Assembly (NCBI RefSeq): GCF_022024275.1
Contig: NZ_CP091804.1
Span: 496,001 to 560,000 of the forward strand
Origin: Sphingopyxis sp. BSN-002
GTDB taxonomy: Bacteria > Pseudomonadota > Alphaproteobacteria > Sphingomonadales > Sphingomonadaceae
Direction: 5' to 3'
DNA: 64,000 nucleotides
Below, one piece after another: positions 16,600 to 26,560 of the stretch (the stretch's first letter is position 1; each line of letters opens with the position of its first letter). Made by a program: the position numbers and the translations under genes. Below the pieces are notes generated by a model, which was given only the letters and a program-made list of their open reading frames with translations, was not told where the DNA came from and made no database searches.

Positions 16600-17709
16600 A
16601 TGCCGCGCTACAATGCGGCAGTGGAACCAACCAAGCCTCTACCCCCGATCTCTGGCCGCGGCGCGCCGACCAATTTGCGCCCGACCCGCACCGGATCGCT
16701 CGACCGCGAGGCCGATGGCGACTGGCTCGATGCCGCCGAAGACATCGACGGTGCGCCAACGCCGTTGCGCACGACGGTCACTATCGAGCACCCGAAGACG
16801 ATCATCTCGCGCAACACCTCGCCCGACATCGGCTTCGACCGCTCGATCAATCCCTATCGCGGCTGCGAGCATGGCTGCATCTATTGCTTCGCGCGCCCGA
16901 CGCACGCCTTCCACGACCTGTCGCCGGGGCTCGATTTCGAGAGCAAGCTGTTCGCCAAACCCGACGCGGCAAAGCTGCTCCGCGCCGAGCTGGCGAAGCG
17001 CAACTACAAGGTCGCCCCGCTCGCGATCGGAACCAACACCGACGGATACCAGCCGATCGAGCGCGAATGGGGCATCACCCGCTCGATCATCGAGGTTCTC
17101 GCCGAGACGAAGCACCCGCTGCTGATCACCACCAAGTCCGACCGGCTGCTCCGCGATATCGACCTGCTCGCGGCTATGGCGCGCGACAATCTGGTCGGGG
17201 TCGCGATCTCGGTCACCACGCTCGACCCCAAGGTCGCGCGCACGCTCGAACCTCGCGCCCCGCACCCGCGCCGCCGCCTCGCAGCGATCCGCAAGCTGAT
17301 AGACGCGGGCGTCCCGACACAGGTCAACATCTCTCCGATCATTCCCGCGATCACCGACCACGAGATCGAAGCGATCATGACCGCCGCAGCCGAGGCCGGC
17401 GCGATCCGCGCATCCTATATCCTGATGCGCCTGCCCTTCGAGGTCGCGCCGCTCTTCCGTGCCTGGCTCGCGGCGCACTATCCCGATCGCGCCGACAAGG
17501 TCATGCACATCGTGCAGGACATCCGCGGAGGAAAGGACAACGACCCCAATTTCTTCACGCGCATGAAGGGTCAAGGCATCTGGCCGCAGCTCATCCGCCA
17601 GCGCGTCAAGCGCGCCGCGCGCGAACATGGCATGGACCGGAACTTCCCGCCGCTCCGCAGCGACCTCTTCCGACCGCCCGAACGCGACGGCCAGATGGAA
17701 CTGTTCTAG
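16600..17709 (+). CDS. PA0069-family radical SAM protein (SplB-like)
   Basis: The radical-SAM protein of about 369 residues has the cluster motif CEHGCIYCFARPTHAF, with three Cys ligands spaced CX3CX2C. It also shows the SplB-like core KLLRAELAKRNYKVAPLAIG, TNTDGYQPIE, LITTKSDRLLRDIDLL and a C-terminal QDIRGGKDNDPNF. The closest characterised relatives are spore photoproduct lyases, which repair thymine dimers, but the PA0069 group itself is uncharacterised to my knowledge. An SOS box directly upstream supports a DNA-damage role. No ribosome site precedes ATG 16600; GTG 16621, at the predicted transcription start, would give a leaderless message beginning MEPTKPLPPISGRGAP. Its TAG stop shares CTAG with the convergent acyl-CoA ligase stop. 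Confidence 0.88.
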   Translation: MPRYNAAVEPTKPLPPISGRGAPTNLRPTRTGSLDREADGDWLDAAEDIDGAPTPLRTTVTIEHPKTIISRNTSPDIGFDRSINPYRGCEHGCIYCFARPTHAFHDLSPGLDFESKLFAKPDAAKLLRAELAKRNYKVAPLAIGTNTDGYQPIEREWGITRSIIEVLAETKHPLLITTKSDRLLRDIDLLAAMARDNLVGVAISVTTLDPKVARTLEPRAPHPRRRLAAIRKLIDAGVPTQVNISPIIPAITDHEIEAIMTAAAEAGAIRASYILMRLPFEVAPLFRAWLAAHYPDRADKVMHIVQDIRGGKDNDPNFFTRMKGQGIWPQLIRQRVKRAAREHGMDRNFPPLRSDLFRPPERDGQMELF

Positions 17710-19310
17710 GCCGCCGTCAGCGACCGCAACTTGTAGTCCTTGTAGTCGTCGCGGATCTGGCGCTTCAAAATCTTGCCCGTCGCGGTGTGCGGCAGTTCGT
17801 CGACGAACACGACCTCGTCGGGCAGCCACCATTTGGCGACCTTGTCCTTGAGGTAATCGACGACATCCGCCTCGCTGACTGCGGCATCGGGCTTGCGGAC
17901 GATCAGCAGGATCGGCCGCTCGTCCCATTTGGGATGATAGACGCCGACCGCAGCCGCCTCCTGCACCCCGGGTGCGCCCACCGCGGCATTTTCCAGCTCG
18001 ATCGACGAAATCCATTCGCCGCCCGACTTGATCACATCCTTCGCGCGGTCGGTGATCTGCATGACCCCGTCGGGATGGATCACCGACACGTCGCCGGTGT
18101 CGAACCAGCCCTCACCATCCGCCGCATCGGCGTCGGCCTTGAAATAGCGCTGGATGATCCACGGCCCGCGGATTTGCAGCCGCCCGCTCGTCTCGCCGTC
18201 GCGCGGCAGTTCATTGTCCTGATCGTCGACGATCCGCAGTTCGACCCCGAACGGCGGACAGCCTTGGCGGCAGACGACATCGACGCGCTCGTCGAAGCTC
18301 ATCTCGTCCCAGTTCCACGGCCGCTTGCCCATCGTGCCTATCGGCGAAGTTTCGGTCATCCCCCACGCGTGGCCGACGTCAACCCCCGCCCTCATGAAGC
18401 GCTCGATCATCGCGCGCGGCGCTGCGGAGCCACCGATGATGACGCGTTGCAGCTTGCCATAATCGATACCTGTTGCGTCCATATGGCCGAACATCGCGAG
18501 CCACACCGTCGGCACGCCCGCGCTGTGCGTCACGCCCTCGCTGTGCATCAGGTCGCAGAGTATTTGCGCATCGTTTGTCGCCGAAAAAACCAGCTTTGCG
18601 CCGACCGTCGCCGCCGCGAACGGAATGCCCCAGCTGTTCGCATGGAACATCGGCACGATCGGCAGGATCACGCTGCGGTTGGACATGTCGAACACGTCGG
18701 GCTGGATTTCGGTGATCGCGTGGATGACGTTCGAGCGATGCTCATAGAGCACGCCCTTGGGATTGCCGGTGGTGCCGCTCGTATAGCAAAGCCCGACCGG
18801 ATCGCGCTCGTCGAGTTCTACCCACGCAAAGCTGCTATCCTCGGCGCCCACCAGATCGCGATACGACTTGTAGTCGCCCTGCGCGGGCGCATCGAACAGC
18901 ACGAAATGCTCGACGCTCTTCAGCTCGGGCCGGATGCGCTCGACGATCGGCAGGAACATCGCGTCGAACAGCAGCACGCGGTCCTCGGCGTGATTGATGA
19001 TATAGACCAGCTGCTCATCGAACAGCCGCGGGTTCACCGTGTGCAGTACGCCGCCCATGCCGGCGCTGCCGTACCAACTCACCAGATGATGCCCGTGGTT
19101 CATCGCCAGCGTCGCGATGCGGTCGCCTTTCCCGATCCCCAGCTTCACCATCGCGGCGGCAAAACGGCGGGCGTCGGTTCCCACCTCGCCCCACGTCGAT
19201 CGCGTCACGCTACCGTCGGCCCAGCGCGAGACGATCTCGCGTCCCGCATGTTCACGCGCGGCATGGTCGATCAGGCTCGTGACGAGCAGCGGCTGACCTT
19301 GCATTCCCAT
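17706..19310 (-). CDS. Fatty-acid--CoA ligase (AMP-forming acyl-CoA synthetase)
   Basis: The 534-residue adenylate-forming enzyme activates a carboxylic acid to its acyl-CoA through an acyl-AMP. The AMP-binding P-loop is [20 protein letters not shown], followed by [28 protein letters not shown] and the C-terminal catalytic-lysine region [19 protein letters not shown]. The sequence resembles the medium/long-chain acyl-CoA ligases of the FadD/AlkK type; chain length cannot be told from sequence. It stands alone: the stop overlaps that of the radical-SAM gene within CTAG, and the upstream neighbour on the same strand ends 102 bases before its start. Confidence 0.9.
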   Translation of the reverse strand: MGMQGQPLLVTSLIDHAAREHAGREIVSRWADGSVTRSTWGEVGTDARRFAAAMVKLGIGKGDRIATLAMNHGHHLVSWYGSAGMGGVLHTVNPRLFDEQLVYIINHAEDRVLLFDAMFLPIVERIRPELKSVEHFVLFDAPAQGDYKSYRDLVGAEDSSFAWVELDERDPVGLCYTSGTTGNPKGVLYEHRSNVIHAITEIQPDVFDMSNRSVILPIVPMFHANSWGIPFAAATVGAKLVFSATNDAQILCDLMHSEGVTHSAGVPTVWLAMFGHMDATGIDYGKLQRVIIGGSAAPRAMIERFMRAGVDVGHAWGMTETSPIGTMGKRPWNWDEMSFDERVDVVCRQGCPPFGVELRIVDDQDNELPRDGETSGRLQIRGPWIIQRYFKADADAADGEGWFDTGDVSVIHPDGVMQITDRAKDVIKSGGEWISSIELENAAVGAPGVQEAAAVGVYHPKWDERPILLIVRKPDAAVSEADVVDYLKDKVAKWWLPDEVVFVDELPHTATGKILKRQIRDDYKDYKLRSLTAA

Positions 19311-19412
19311 CGTTCAGGCATCCTCGATTTTATCGTTGCCCACTAGGGATAGGGGGGGAAGCGAAGTCCGCGCAAGACCAAACAGGCGCAAGCCGCGCCC
19401 GGGCGGCGGCGT

Positions 19413-19820
19413 CTAGCCCGGAAGCCCTGCCAATTGGGGGATGTCGGCGAAGCCGAAATCCCAATCAGCGCGGCTTTCGCAACAGATATGGGCCGTCGGG
19501 CGCATATCGACGGGACCATCGAGGCTCCCAGCGGGAACGACGAGCAAGGCACCATCCATCTGGATACCGGGCAGCGCCGATCCGCACGTCCGGCAAAAAC
19601 TGCGCTCGTGCCGGGTGCCGGAAAGGCGATAGGATGCAACCGCGCTTGCGCCGGCCAGCCACTCGATCGTTGCTCCGCTTGCGAAAAGGTTCGCGCCGTG
19701 CGCCGATCCGCTGCCCTTCCGGCATCGCGCACAGTGGCACAGGAAAAAGGCGTCGAAGTCGCCCGACACCTCGAACCGGACGGTCCCGCAAAGGCAGCTT
19801 CCAGGTGTTTTTCGCATCAT
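19413..19820 (-). CDS. GFA-family (DUF636) zinc-binding protein
   Basis: The 135-residue protein has the Cys-rich GFA fold: GSCLCGTVRFEV at the N-terminus, LCHCARCRKGSGS, and FCRTCGSALPG near the middle, the zinc-binding cysteine sets of the family. The founding member, Gfa, was linked to S-hydroxymethylglutathione formation from formaldehyde, but that activity has been questioned and most members have no known substrate. It lies 14 bases downstream of dnaE on the same strand and is probably read through from it. Confidence 0.85.
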   Translation of the reverse strand: MMRKTPGSCLCGTVRFEVSGDFDAFFLCHCARCRKGSGSAHGANLFASGATIEWLAGASAVASYRLSGTRHERSFCRTCGSALPGIQMDGALLVVPAGSLDGPVDMRPTAHICCESRADWDFGFADIPQLAGLPG

Positions 19821-19834
19821 CGTCCGGCTTTTGA

Positions 19835-22800
19835 CTATCGCACCCGGAAATCGCGCGGAGCAACGAGCGACAATGCGGGCTCGGTCACCCCGGAAATCAT
19901 TTCGAGCCGCGAGACGGTGTCGGGGCCGAGCGCGAAGCGATTCCCCAGTTCGATCCGGATGTCCTCGTCAGTCAGCGGATCGCGCGTCGCGACGATCATC
20001 TTGCCGCGCGCATCGTCGCGCCTCTCGAGCAGCTTCGCGATTTCGGCCATCGCCTCGGGCAGCTCGACACGGCACGTCAGCTGCAATGCCGCCGTCGCCG
20101 CGATGTCGGCGAGCGCCTGCGCGCCGCGCACGGTGACACGCGGCGTTTCTTCGCCTTCGAGCAGGTCGAGCTCGACCGACAGGATCGCGCAGCCGCCATC
20201 TTCGGCCAGCGCTTCGAGTATCTTGCCCGCCTGTTCGTCGAAACAGCTCGACTGGAATTGCCCGCTGCGATCCGAAAGCGTGAGGTTCAGGAAGCGGTTG
20301 CCGCGCTGCGACACGCGCGGGCGCGCGCTTTCGACCATCGCCGCCATCACCATGGGGATGCGCGTTCCCGGCGTCATTTCGACATTCTCGCAAATGTCAC
20401 CGTAGGACCGCGCGCCGCGTGCAGCGACGATCGCCTCAAACTGTTCGACCGGGTGCGCCGAGAAATAGAAGCCGAACGCCTCCTTTTCGCGCGTCATCCG
20501 CTCGGCGAGCGTCCACGGCTCGGCCGCCGGAAGCTGAAGCACCGGCATAATCGCGACATCGCCGCCGAACAGCCCGCCCTGCCCCGTCGACCGCTCGTGC
20601 GCCGAACTGTTCGCGCACGCGAGCAGGGCTTCAGCGCCGGCATAGGCGCGCGGCCGATCAGGCTCGATGCAATCGAACGCTCCGCCAGCGGCCAGCGCCT
20701 CGATCTGGCGCCGGTTGAGCAGCTTCGGATCGATGCGCGCCGCAAAATCGTCGAGGCTCGCAAAATCGCCCTTCGCATGGCGCTCGGCAGCAAGTGCCTC
20801 CATCGCCTTCTCGCCGACGCCCTTCAGCGCGCCGAGCGCATAGCGTACCGTCAGCCCCTCATCGCCGCGCCCGACCGAAAAATCGGCTTCGCTCTCGTTG
20901 ATCGACGGCGCCGACACATCGACGCCCAGCCGCCGCATGTCGTCGATGAAGATCGACAGCTTGTCGGTCTGATGGCTGTCGAACGACATCGACGCCGCGA
21001 AGAATTCGTGCGGATAATGCGCTTTGAGCCAGGCGGTCTGATACGACAGCAGCGCATAGGCGGCCGCATGGCTCTTGTTGAAACCATAGCCCGCGAACTT
21101 GTCGATCAAGTCGAACAGCTCGTTCGCAGCCTTTGCGTCGATGCCGTTATGCTCGCCACAGCCCTTGACGAAGGTGTCGCGCTGCGCGTCCATCTCCGCC
21201 TGCACCTTCTTGCCCATCGCGCGGCGGAGAAGGTCGGCGCCGCCAAGGCTGTAGCCGGCGAGGATCTGCGCCGCCTGCATCACCTGTTCCTGATAGACGA
21301 AGATGCCATAGGTTTCGGCGAGGATGCCTTCGAGCAACGGGTGCGGATAGGCGATCTTTTCGCGCCCGTTCTTGCGCGCGCCGAACAGCGGGATGTTGTC
21401 CATCGGCCCCGGCCGATAGAGCGCGACGAGCGCGATGATGTCGCCGAAATTGGTGGGCTTCACCGCCGACAGCGTACGCCGCATCCCTTCGGATTCCAGC
21501 TGGAATACCCCCACGGTCTCGCCGCGCTGGAGCAGCTCGTAAACCGCCGTATCGTCCCACGCGAGCGCGTCGAGATCGACGTCGACGCCGCGCAGCGCGA
21601 GCAGGCGCTTCGCCTCCTTCAGCACCGACAGCGTCTTGAGACCGAGGAAGTCGAACTTCACCAGCCCCGCAGTCTCGACATATTTCATGTCGAACTGCGT
21701 CACCGGCATGTCCGAGCGCGGATCGCGATAGAGCGGGACGAGCTGGTCGAGCGGCCGGTCGCCGATCACCACGCCTGCGGCGTGCGTCGAGCTGTGTCGC
21801 GGCAGACCTTCGAGCTGGCGTGCCATGTCGAACAGGCGGCGTACCCCGTCGTCCTGCTTATATTCGGTCATCAGCTCCGAAACGCCGTTCAACGCGCGTT
21901 CGAGCGTCCAGGGGTCGGTCGGATGGTTCGGAACCAGCTTCGCGAGCCGGTCGACCTGACCATAGCTCATCTGGAGCACGCGGCCAGTATCCTTTAGAAC
22001 CGCGCGCGCCTTCAGCTTACCGAAGGTGATGATCTGCGCGACGGTGTCGCGGCCGTATTTCTCCTGCACATAGCGGATCACTTCGCCGCGCCGCGTTTCG
22101 CAGAAGTCGATGTCGAAGTCGGGCATCGACACGCGCTCGGGGTTGAGGAAGCGTTCGAACAGCAGGCCAAGCTTCAACGGATCGAGGTCGGTGATCGTCA
22201 GCGCCCACGCGACGACGCTGCCCGCACCCGACCCGCGCCCCGGTCCGACCGGAATGTCATGCGCCTTCGCCCATTTGATGAAGTCGGCAACGATCAGGAA
22301 GTAACCGGGAAAGCCCATCTGGGTGATGACGTCGACCTCGAAATCGAGGCGCGTCACATAGGCTTCGCGTTCCTCGGCCGACAGGTCGGGATGAAGCGCC
22401 AAGCGCGCTTCCAGCCCCGCATGCGCGTCGGCCTTAAGCTGCGCCGCCTCGCCCTCGCGGTCGCCCGCGAGGCTCGGCAGGATCGGCTTGCGCTTCGGCG
22501 CCATGAACGCGCAACGCTGCGCGATCACCAGCGTGTTGTGCATCGCCTCGGGCAGGTCGCTGAACGCATCCTCCATCGCCTCGGCGGGCTTCAGCCACGC
22601 CTCGGGGCTCGACACGCGCCGGTCCTCGCTCTCGACATAAGCCGACTGCGCGATGCACAGCATCGCATCGTGCGCGGGATGGAATTGCGGCTCGACGAAG
22701 TTCGCAGGGTTCGTCGCAACCATGGGCAGCGCGCGCGCGTAGGCCAGGTCGATCAGCGCATTCTCGGCCGCCGCCTCGGTCGCGTCGCCGCGCCGCGACA

Positions 22801-23323
22801 GCTCGATATAAAGCCGCCCGCCGAACAAGGCTTCGAGCTGCTCGACATAATCCTCGGCCGCGGTCTTCTGCTCGCCCGCGAGCAGTCGCGCCAGCGCGCC
22901 CTCGCCGCCGCCGGTCAGACAGATCAGCCCGTCGGTCTTGCCGGCAAGGTCCGCCAGCGTGACATGCGGGTCCTGCTCGACCGGCCGCCCGAGATGCGCC
23001 GCCGAAACCAGCGCGCAGAGATTGTTATAGCCCGCATCGTCCTGCGCATAGAGCGCCAGCCAGTCGATGAGCGGCGCGCCGTTTGCCAGCCGCTGCCCCG
23101 GCCGCGCGACGCTCAGGAAGGCGCCGACGATCGGCTGAACACCCGCCGCCTTGCACGCCTCGCCAAAGGCCATGACACCATAGAGCCCGTTGCGATCGGC
23201 GACCGCGATCGCCGGAAAACCGCGCTCGCGCGCGGCTTTCGCAATCGCCTTGGGCTCGATCGCCCCCTCCAGCATCGTGAAACTGGAAAAGACGCGCAGG
23301 GGAACGAAGGGGCTGTAGGCCAT
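19835..23323 (-). CDS. dnaE: DNA polymerase III subunit alpha
   Basis: The 1162-residue replicative polymerase begins with a PHP domain (FVPLRVFSSFTMLEGAIEPK, about residues 1-290). The polymerase palm follows with its catalytic aspartates in SMPDFDIDFCETRRGEVIRY and the fingers segment GRGSGAGSVVAWALTITDLD. Next come the tau/beta-binding and HhH regions (NKSHAAAYALLSYQTAWLKA) and a C-terminal OB-fold. Length and order match the essential DnaE1 type rather than the shorter error-prone DnaE2. There is no clear Shine-Dalgarno, but the start fits family N-termini. The dnaE gene has no visible SOS box, in keeping with housekeeping expression. Confidence 0.97.
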   Translation of the reverse strand: MAYSPFVPLRVFSSFTMLEGAIEPKAIAKAARERGFPAIAVADRNGLYGVMAFGEACKAAGVQPIVGAFLSVARPGQRLANGAPLIDWLALYAQDDAGYNNLCALVSAAHLGRPVEQDPHVTLADLAGKTDGLICLTGGGEGALARLLAGEQKTAAEDYVEQLEALFGGRLYIELSRRGDATEAAAENALIDLAYARALPMVATNPANFVEPQFHPAHDAMLCIAQSAYVESEDRRVSSPEAWLKPAEAMEDAFSDLPEAMHNTLVIAQRCAFMAPKRKPILPSLAGDREGEAAQLKADAHAGLEARLALHPDLSAEEREAYVTRLDFEVDVITQMGFPGYFLIVADFIKWAKAHDIPVGPGRGSGAGSVVAWALTITDLDPLKLGLLFERFLNPERVSMPDFDIDFCETRRGEVIRYVQEKYGRDTVAQIITFGKLKARAVLKDTGRVLQMSYGQVDRLAKLVPNHPTDPWTLERALNGVSELMTEYKQDDGVRRLFDMARQLEGLPRHSSTHAAGVVIGDRPLDQLVPLYRDPRSDMPVTQFDMKYVETAGLVKFDFLGLKTLSVLKEAKRLLALRGVDVDLDALAWDDTAVYELLQRGETVGVFQLESEGMRRTLSAVKPTNFGDIIALVALYRPGPMDNIPLFGARKNGREKIAYPHPLLEGILAETYGIFVYQEQVMQAAQILAGYSLGGADLLRRAMGKKVQAEMDAQRDTFVKGCGEHNGIDAKAANELFDLIDKFAGYGFNKSHAAAYALLSYQTAWLKAHYPHEFFAASMSFDSHQTDKLSIFIDDMRRLGVDVSAPSINESEADFSVGRGDEGLTVRYALGALKGVGEKAMEALAAERHAKGDFASLDDFAARIDPKLLNRRQIEALAAGGAFDCIEPDRPRAYAGAEALLACANSSAHERSTGQGGLFGGDVAIMPVLQLPAAEPWTLAERMTREKEAFGFYFSAHPVEQFEAIVAARGARSYGDICENVEMTPGTRIPMVMAAMVESARPRVSQRGNRFLNLTLSDRSGQFQSSCFDEQAGKILEALAEDGGCAILSVELDLLEGEETPRVTVRGAQALADIAATAALQLTCRVELPEAMAEIAKLLERRDDARGKMIVATRDPLTDEDIRIELGNRFALGPDTVSRLEMISGVTEPALSLVAPRDFRVR

Positions 23324-23362
23324 CGGATGACGCTACAGTGACAGCGGTGATTCTGCCAAGGG

Positions 23363-23839
23363 TTAACCCAGCAGGTCCTCAATCTCTTTGCGCAGTTGCT
23401 CGGGCTTTGTCGTCGGCGCGTGGCGCGAGACGACCTTGCCGTCGCGGCCGACGAGGAATTTGGTGAAATTCCACTTGATCCCGCTGCCCAGCAACCCGGT
23501 CTTTTCGCTCTTCAGATGCTTGAAGATCGGGTCGGCGTCGGATCCATTGACGTCGATCTTCGCCATCAAGGGGAAGCTGACATCATAGGTCAGCGAACAG
23601 AAATTCTTGATTTCCTCGGCGTCGCCCGGCTCCTGCGCGCCGAACTGGTTGCACGGGAAGGCGAGGATTTCGAGCCCGCGATCCTTGTAATCGCGGTACA
23701 GCTCCTCCAGCCCCTCATATTGCGGCGTAAAGCCGCATTTCGATGCGGTGTTGACTATCAGCAGCACCTTGCCCCGATAGTCCGCCAGCGACTGCGATCC
23801 GCCGCCCGGCAGCTTCGCCGAAAGATCATAGAGACCCAT
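23363..23839 (-). CDS. Glutathione peroxidase family protein
   Basis: The 158-residue thiol peroxidase has the family's catalytic tetrad regions: NTASKCGFTPQYEGL (peroxidatic Cys near residue 36), AFPCNQFGAQEPG (Gln) and IKWNFTKFLVGRDGK (Trp and Asn). The Cys in FPCNQF is the usual resolving Cys of the thioredoxin-dependent bacterial members, so this is probably a thioredoxin-using peroxidase acting on lipid or alkyl hydroperoxides in the cytoplasm. Its ATG directly abuts the upstream gene's stop (TAAATG), so the two are co-translated. Confidence 0.92.
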   Translation of the reverse strand: MGLYDLSAKLPGGGSQSLADYRGKVLLIVNTASKCGFTPQYEGLEELYRDYKDRGLEILAFPCNQFGAQEPGDAEEIKNFCSLTYDVSFPLMAKIDVNGSDADPIFKHLKSEKTGLLGSGIKWNFTKFLVGRDGKVVSRHAPTTKPEQLRKEIEDLLG

Positions 23840-24439
23840 TTATTTCTCCCCCGCCTTGCGCGGCCTGTAGATGAAATCGAAACTCGTCGTCCACGTCAGC
23901 CCCTGATCGACCGACTGCTCGCCATGCTGGCGCACCGAACCGCCCGCCTGCCTGCTGTACGTCATGCGAATAAGGCCATCCTTGCCCTTGGCAACGACAT
24001 TCGCCCAGTGCCCGGTGAGCACCATCTTGCCGTCGACCGGACCGCCGTCGAAATCGACCCGCGCGCCGCTGCTGTCGACCCACGCTTGGCGCCAATAGCG
24101 GCGTTCGTTGTCGTAATGGCTGAACGATCCGCCCCCGCCGCCTTTCAGCGGTTTCCACGTCTCGCGGATCGCGCACCCCATGAACATCGATTCGATGCTG
24201 CTCGTCGCGATCTGCGTCGAACTGCCGTTCGGGAACACATCCCATTCGCCGACCCAGAAGTCGAAGGCATGATATTCGGGCCCGGTGCACGCCGACTGGA
24301 TCAGCGGTGCCGGCTGCGACGGAATCGCAGGGGGCGCCGGCGGAAGCCGGACCGGGGGCGCAAGCGGGGCAGACTGGAACGCGGCCTGCGCGGGAACCGC
24401 AGCCAGAGCGAGCAACGTAACCGACAGCGAACGGATCAT
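23840..24439 (-). CDS. Exported protein with DUF1579-like motif, function unknown
   Basis: The protein of about 199 residues has a cleavable signal peptide (MIRSLSVTLLALAAVPAQA) and a Pro-rich linker. Its C-terminal domain begins EYHAFDFWVGEWDVFPNG, similar to the DFW.GEWDV opening of DUF1579-type beta-barrel proteins. Later segments (GKMVLTGHWANVV, then LTWTTSFDFIYRPR) fit a lipocalin-like barrel. The ATG at 24439 is preceded by GGGGAGGGG; the longer frame upstream runs into lolD and is not used. It lies between lolD and a glutathione peroxidase gene. What it binds is unknown. Confidence 0.75.
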   Translation of the reverse strand: MIRSLSVTLLALAAVPAQAAFQSAPLAPPVRLPPAPPAIPSQPAPLIQSACTGPEYHAFDFWVGEWDVFPNGSSTQIATSSIESMFMGCAIRETWKPLKGGGGGSFSHYDNERRYWRQAWVDSSGARVDFDGGPVDGKMVLTGHWANVVAKGKDGLIRMTYSRQAGGSVRQHGEQSVDQGLTWTTSFDFIYRPRKAGEK

Positions 24440-24464
24440 CCGGCCCCTCCCCAAGGCAAGCAGC

Positions 24465-25142
24465 CTACGCCTCGATATGCCCCTCGTGCAAGCGCAGCAC
24501 GCGGTCCATCTTGGCCGCGAGCCGTTCGTTGTGCGTCGCGACCAGCGCGGCCGAGCCATGATCGCGGACCAGCTTCACGAACTGGTCGAACACACGGTCG
24601 GCGGTCGCCTCGTCGAGGTTGCCCGTCGGCTCGTCGGCGAGCACCAGCAAGGGCCGGTTCGCCAGCGCGCGTGCGACGGCGACGCGCTGCTGCTCGCCGC
24701 CCGACAGTTTGCTGGGCTTGTGATGTAGCCGCTCGCCGAGGCCCAGCCGTCCGAGCAGGTCGCTCGCGCGCTCCTCGGCCTCGGCCTGGCCCGCGCCGCG
24801 GATCAGCTGCGGCAGCACGACATTCTCGATCGCGGTAAAGTCCGGCAGCAGATGGTGGAACTGATAGACGAAGCCGATCTTCTCGCGTCGCGTCTTCGTG
24901 CGGTCGCCCTGATCGATACGGGTGACGTCCTCGCCATCGATCCGGATCGTACCCTCGAAACCGCCCTCGAGCAGCCCCACCGCCTGCAGCATCGTCGACT
25001 TGCCCGACCCCGACGGCCCGAGCAGTGCAACGATCTCGCCCTTGCGCAGGTTCGCGTTTACCCCTCGCAGAACGTCGATCGTAACGTCGCCCTGCGTGAA
25101 GCTGCGCTTCAGCGCGACGAGTTCCAGCATCACGTCACTCAT
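24465..25142 (-). CDS. lolD: Lipoprotein-releasing ABC transporter ATPase
   Basis: The 225-residue ABC ATPase powers release of outer-membrane lipoproteins from the inner membrane to LolA. Walker A is [14 protein letters not shown], the signature motif [15 protein letters not shown], and Walker [15 protein letters not shown], followed by the switch His in VATHNERLA. The MacB/LolD-type loop [15 protein letters not shown] is present; its FHHLLP is the LolD-characteristic segment that contacts the membrane partner. The start overlaps the lolC/E gene by eight bases, so pump and ATPase are made together. Confidence 0.95.
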   Translation of the reverse strand: MSDVMLELVALKRSFTQGDVTIDVLRGVNANLRKGEIVALLGPSGSGKSTMLQAVGLLEGGFEGTIRIDGEDVTRIDQGDRTKTRREKIGFVYQFHHLLPDFTAIENVVLPQLIRGAGQAEAEERASDLLGRLGLGERLHHKPSKLSGGEQQRVAVARALANRPLLVLADEPTGNLDEATADRVFDQFVKLVRDHGSAALVATHNERLAAKMDRVLRLHEGHIEA

Positions 25143-26385
25143 AGCGAAGCACCTGCACGGGATCGGTATTTGCGGCCTTGTACGCCGGGTACAGCGTCGC
25201 GAGGAAGCTGAACACGATGGTCATCGCGGCGATTCCCGTGATCTCGAACGGATCGGGCTTCGAGGGCAGCTCGGTCAGGAAGCGGATCGAGGGGTCCCAG
25301 AGCGACTGGCCGGTGATGAACTCGATGGCGCGCAGGACGCCTTGCCGGAAGAACAGCAGGCCGAACCCGATCGCCATCCCCGCGACCGTTCCCGCAACGC
25401 CGATCGACAGGCCGATCGCGATGAAGATGCGCATCACCGCGTCGCGCGGAGCGCCCATCGTCCGCAGGATCGCCATGTCGCGCGTCTTGGCGCGCACCAG
25501 CATGATCAGCGAAGAGATGATGTTGAATGCCGCGACAAGGATGATCAGCGACAGGATCACGAACATCGCGACGCGTTCGATCGACAGCGCCTCGAACAGG
25601 CTGGCATTCATCGATCGCCAGTCGGAAACGACGGCTTTCGCCGCAACCTTTTCGGCAAGCGGCTGCAGGATGTCGCCGACCCTGTCGGGATCGGTGACCT
25701 TCACCTCGATCATCCCGACCGCGTCGCCGGTGAGCAGCAAGAGCTGCGCATCCTCCATCGGCATCACGACATAGGCCTTGTCGAAATCATAGACGCCGAT
25801 CTCGAAAATCGCCGACACGCGGTATGCAATCTCGCGCGGCACCGTCCCGAACGGCGTCGACCGCCCCTGCGGATTGATGATCGTCACCGTCGAGCCGACG
25901 GTCGCGCCCAGATTGCGCGCCAGCTCGCTCCCCAGCGCAATATTGCCTGCATTCGGCGTCAGCGAATCGAGACTGCCTTGCAGCACCTTGCCGCCAAGCA
26001 CATCGTTCTTGCGGATGTCCTGCACGGTCATCCCGCGCACCAGCACACCCTCGACCCGGCCGCTGAAGCTCGCGAGCAAGGGCTGTTCGATCAGCGGGGT
26101 TGCCGCCGTAACACCGGGCGTCGCCTTCGCCTGCTTCAAAACATCGCGCCAGTCGTCGAGCCGGCCGCCGAAGCCCTGCACGACCGCATGACCGTTCAGC
26201 CCGACGATCTTGTCGAACAGGTCGGAGCGAACCCCGTTCATCACGCTCATCACGATCACCAGCGCCGCGACGCCGAGCATGACAGCCGTGAAGCTGAATG
26301 CCGCCGCGACGAAGATGAAACCTTCGCCGCGCTGTGGAAGCAGATAGCGTTTGAAGATGGCGCGTTCGTAAGAGCGCAGGATCAT
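25135..26385 (-). CDS. Lipoprotein-releasing ABC transporter permease (LolC/LolE)
   Basis: The 416-residue inner-membrane protein has one N-terminal membrane helix (about residues 25-50), a large periplasmic domain (about 50-265) and three C-terminal helices ([57 protein letters not shown]). It ends [12 protein letters not shown], a typical LolC/E terminus. Only one such permease gene is present with lolD, so it probably works as a homodimer of the LolF type known in bacteria with a single permease. An approximately 350-base noncoding stretch with a candidate RNA lies upstream. Confidence 0.93.
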   Translation of the reverse strand: MILRSYERAIFKRYLLPQRGEGFIFVAAAFSFTAVMLGVAALVIVMSVMNGVRSDLFDKIVGLNGHAVVQGFGGRLDDWRDVLKQAKATPGVTAATPLIEQPLLASFSGRVEGVLVRGMTVQDIRKNDVLGGKVLQGSLDSLTPNAGNIALGSELARNLGATVGSTVTIINPQGRSTPFGTVPREIAYRVSAIFEIGVYDFDKAYVVMPMEDAQLLLLTGDAVGMIEVKVTDPDRVGDILQPLAEKVAAKAVVSDWRSMNASLFEALSIERVAMFVILSLIILVAAFNIISSLIMLVRAKTRDMAILRTMGAPRDAVMRIFIAIGLSIGVAGTVAGMAIGFGLLFFRQGVLRAIEFITGQSLWDPSIRFLTELPSKPDPFEITGIAAMTIVFSFLATLYPAYKAANTDPVQVLRYE

Positions 26386-26560
26386 GGGGCGAGCGGCCTT
26401 TGGAGCGCATTACGCGGTGCGGTCATGGCCTCGCTTTAGGGAGCGGCGGCGACGCTGGCAAGGAGCGCTGGCGCCGCCATCTGTTGCGACCGATTCGCAC
26501 AACCTGTTGCCCATCGGCCACAGGCGCGTCGCAAAAGGACTCGCAAATGCCGGAGGGATG

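Noticed and set aside
16020..19346. A 1108-residue open frame on the plus strand
   Set aside because: It runs across three real genes in another frame, is Arg/Pro/Ala-rich with no domain resemblance, and results from high-GC codon bias.
20258..21997. A 579-residue open frame antisense to dnaE
   Set aside because: It is a shadow of the dnaE coding frame; the composition is that of antisense GC-rich DNA.
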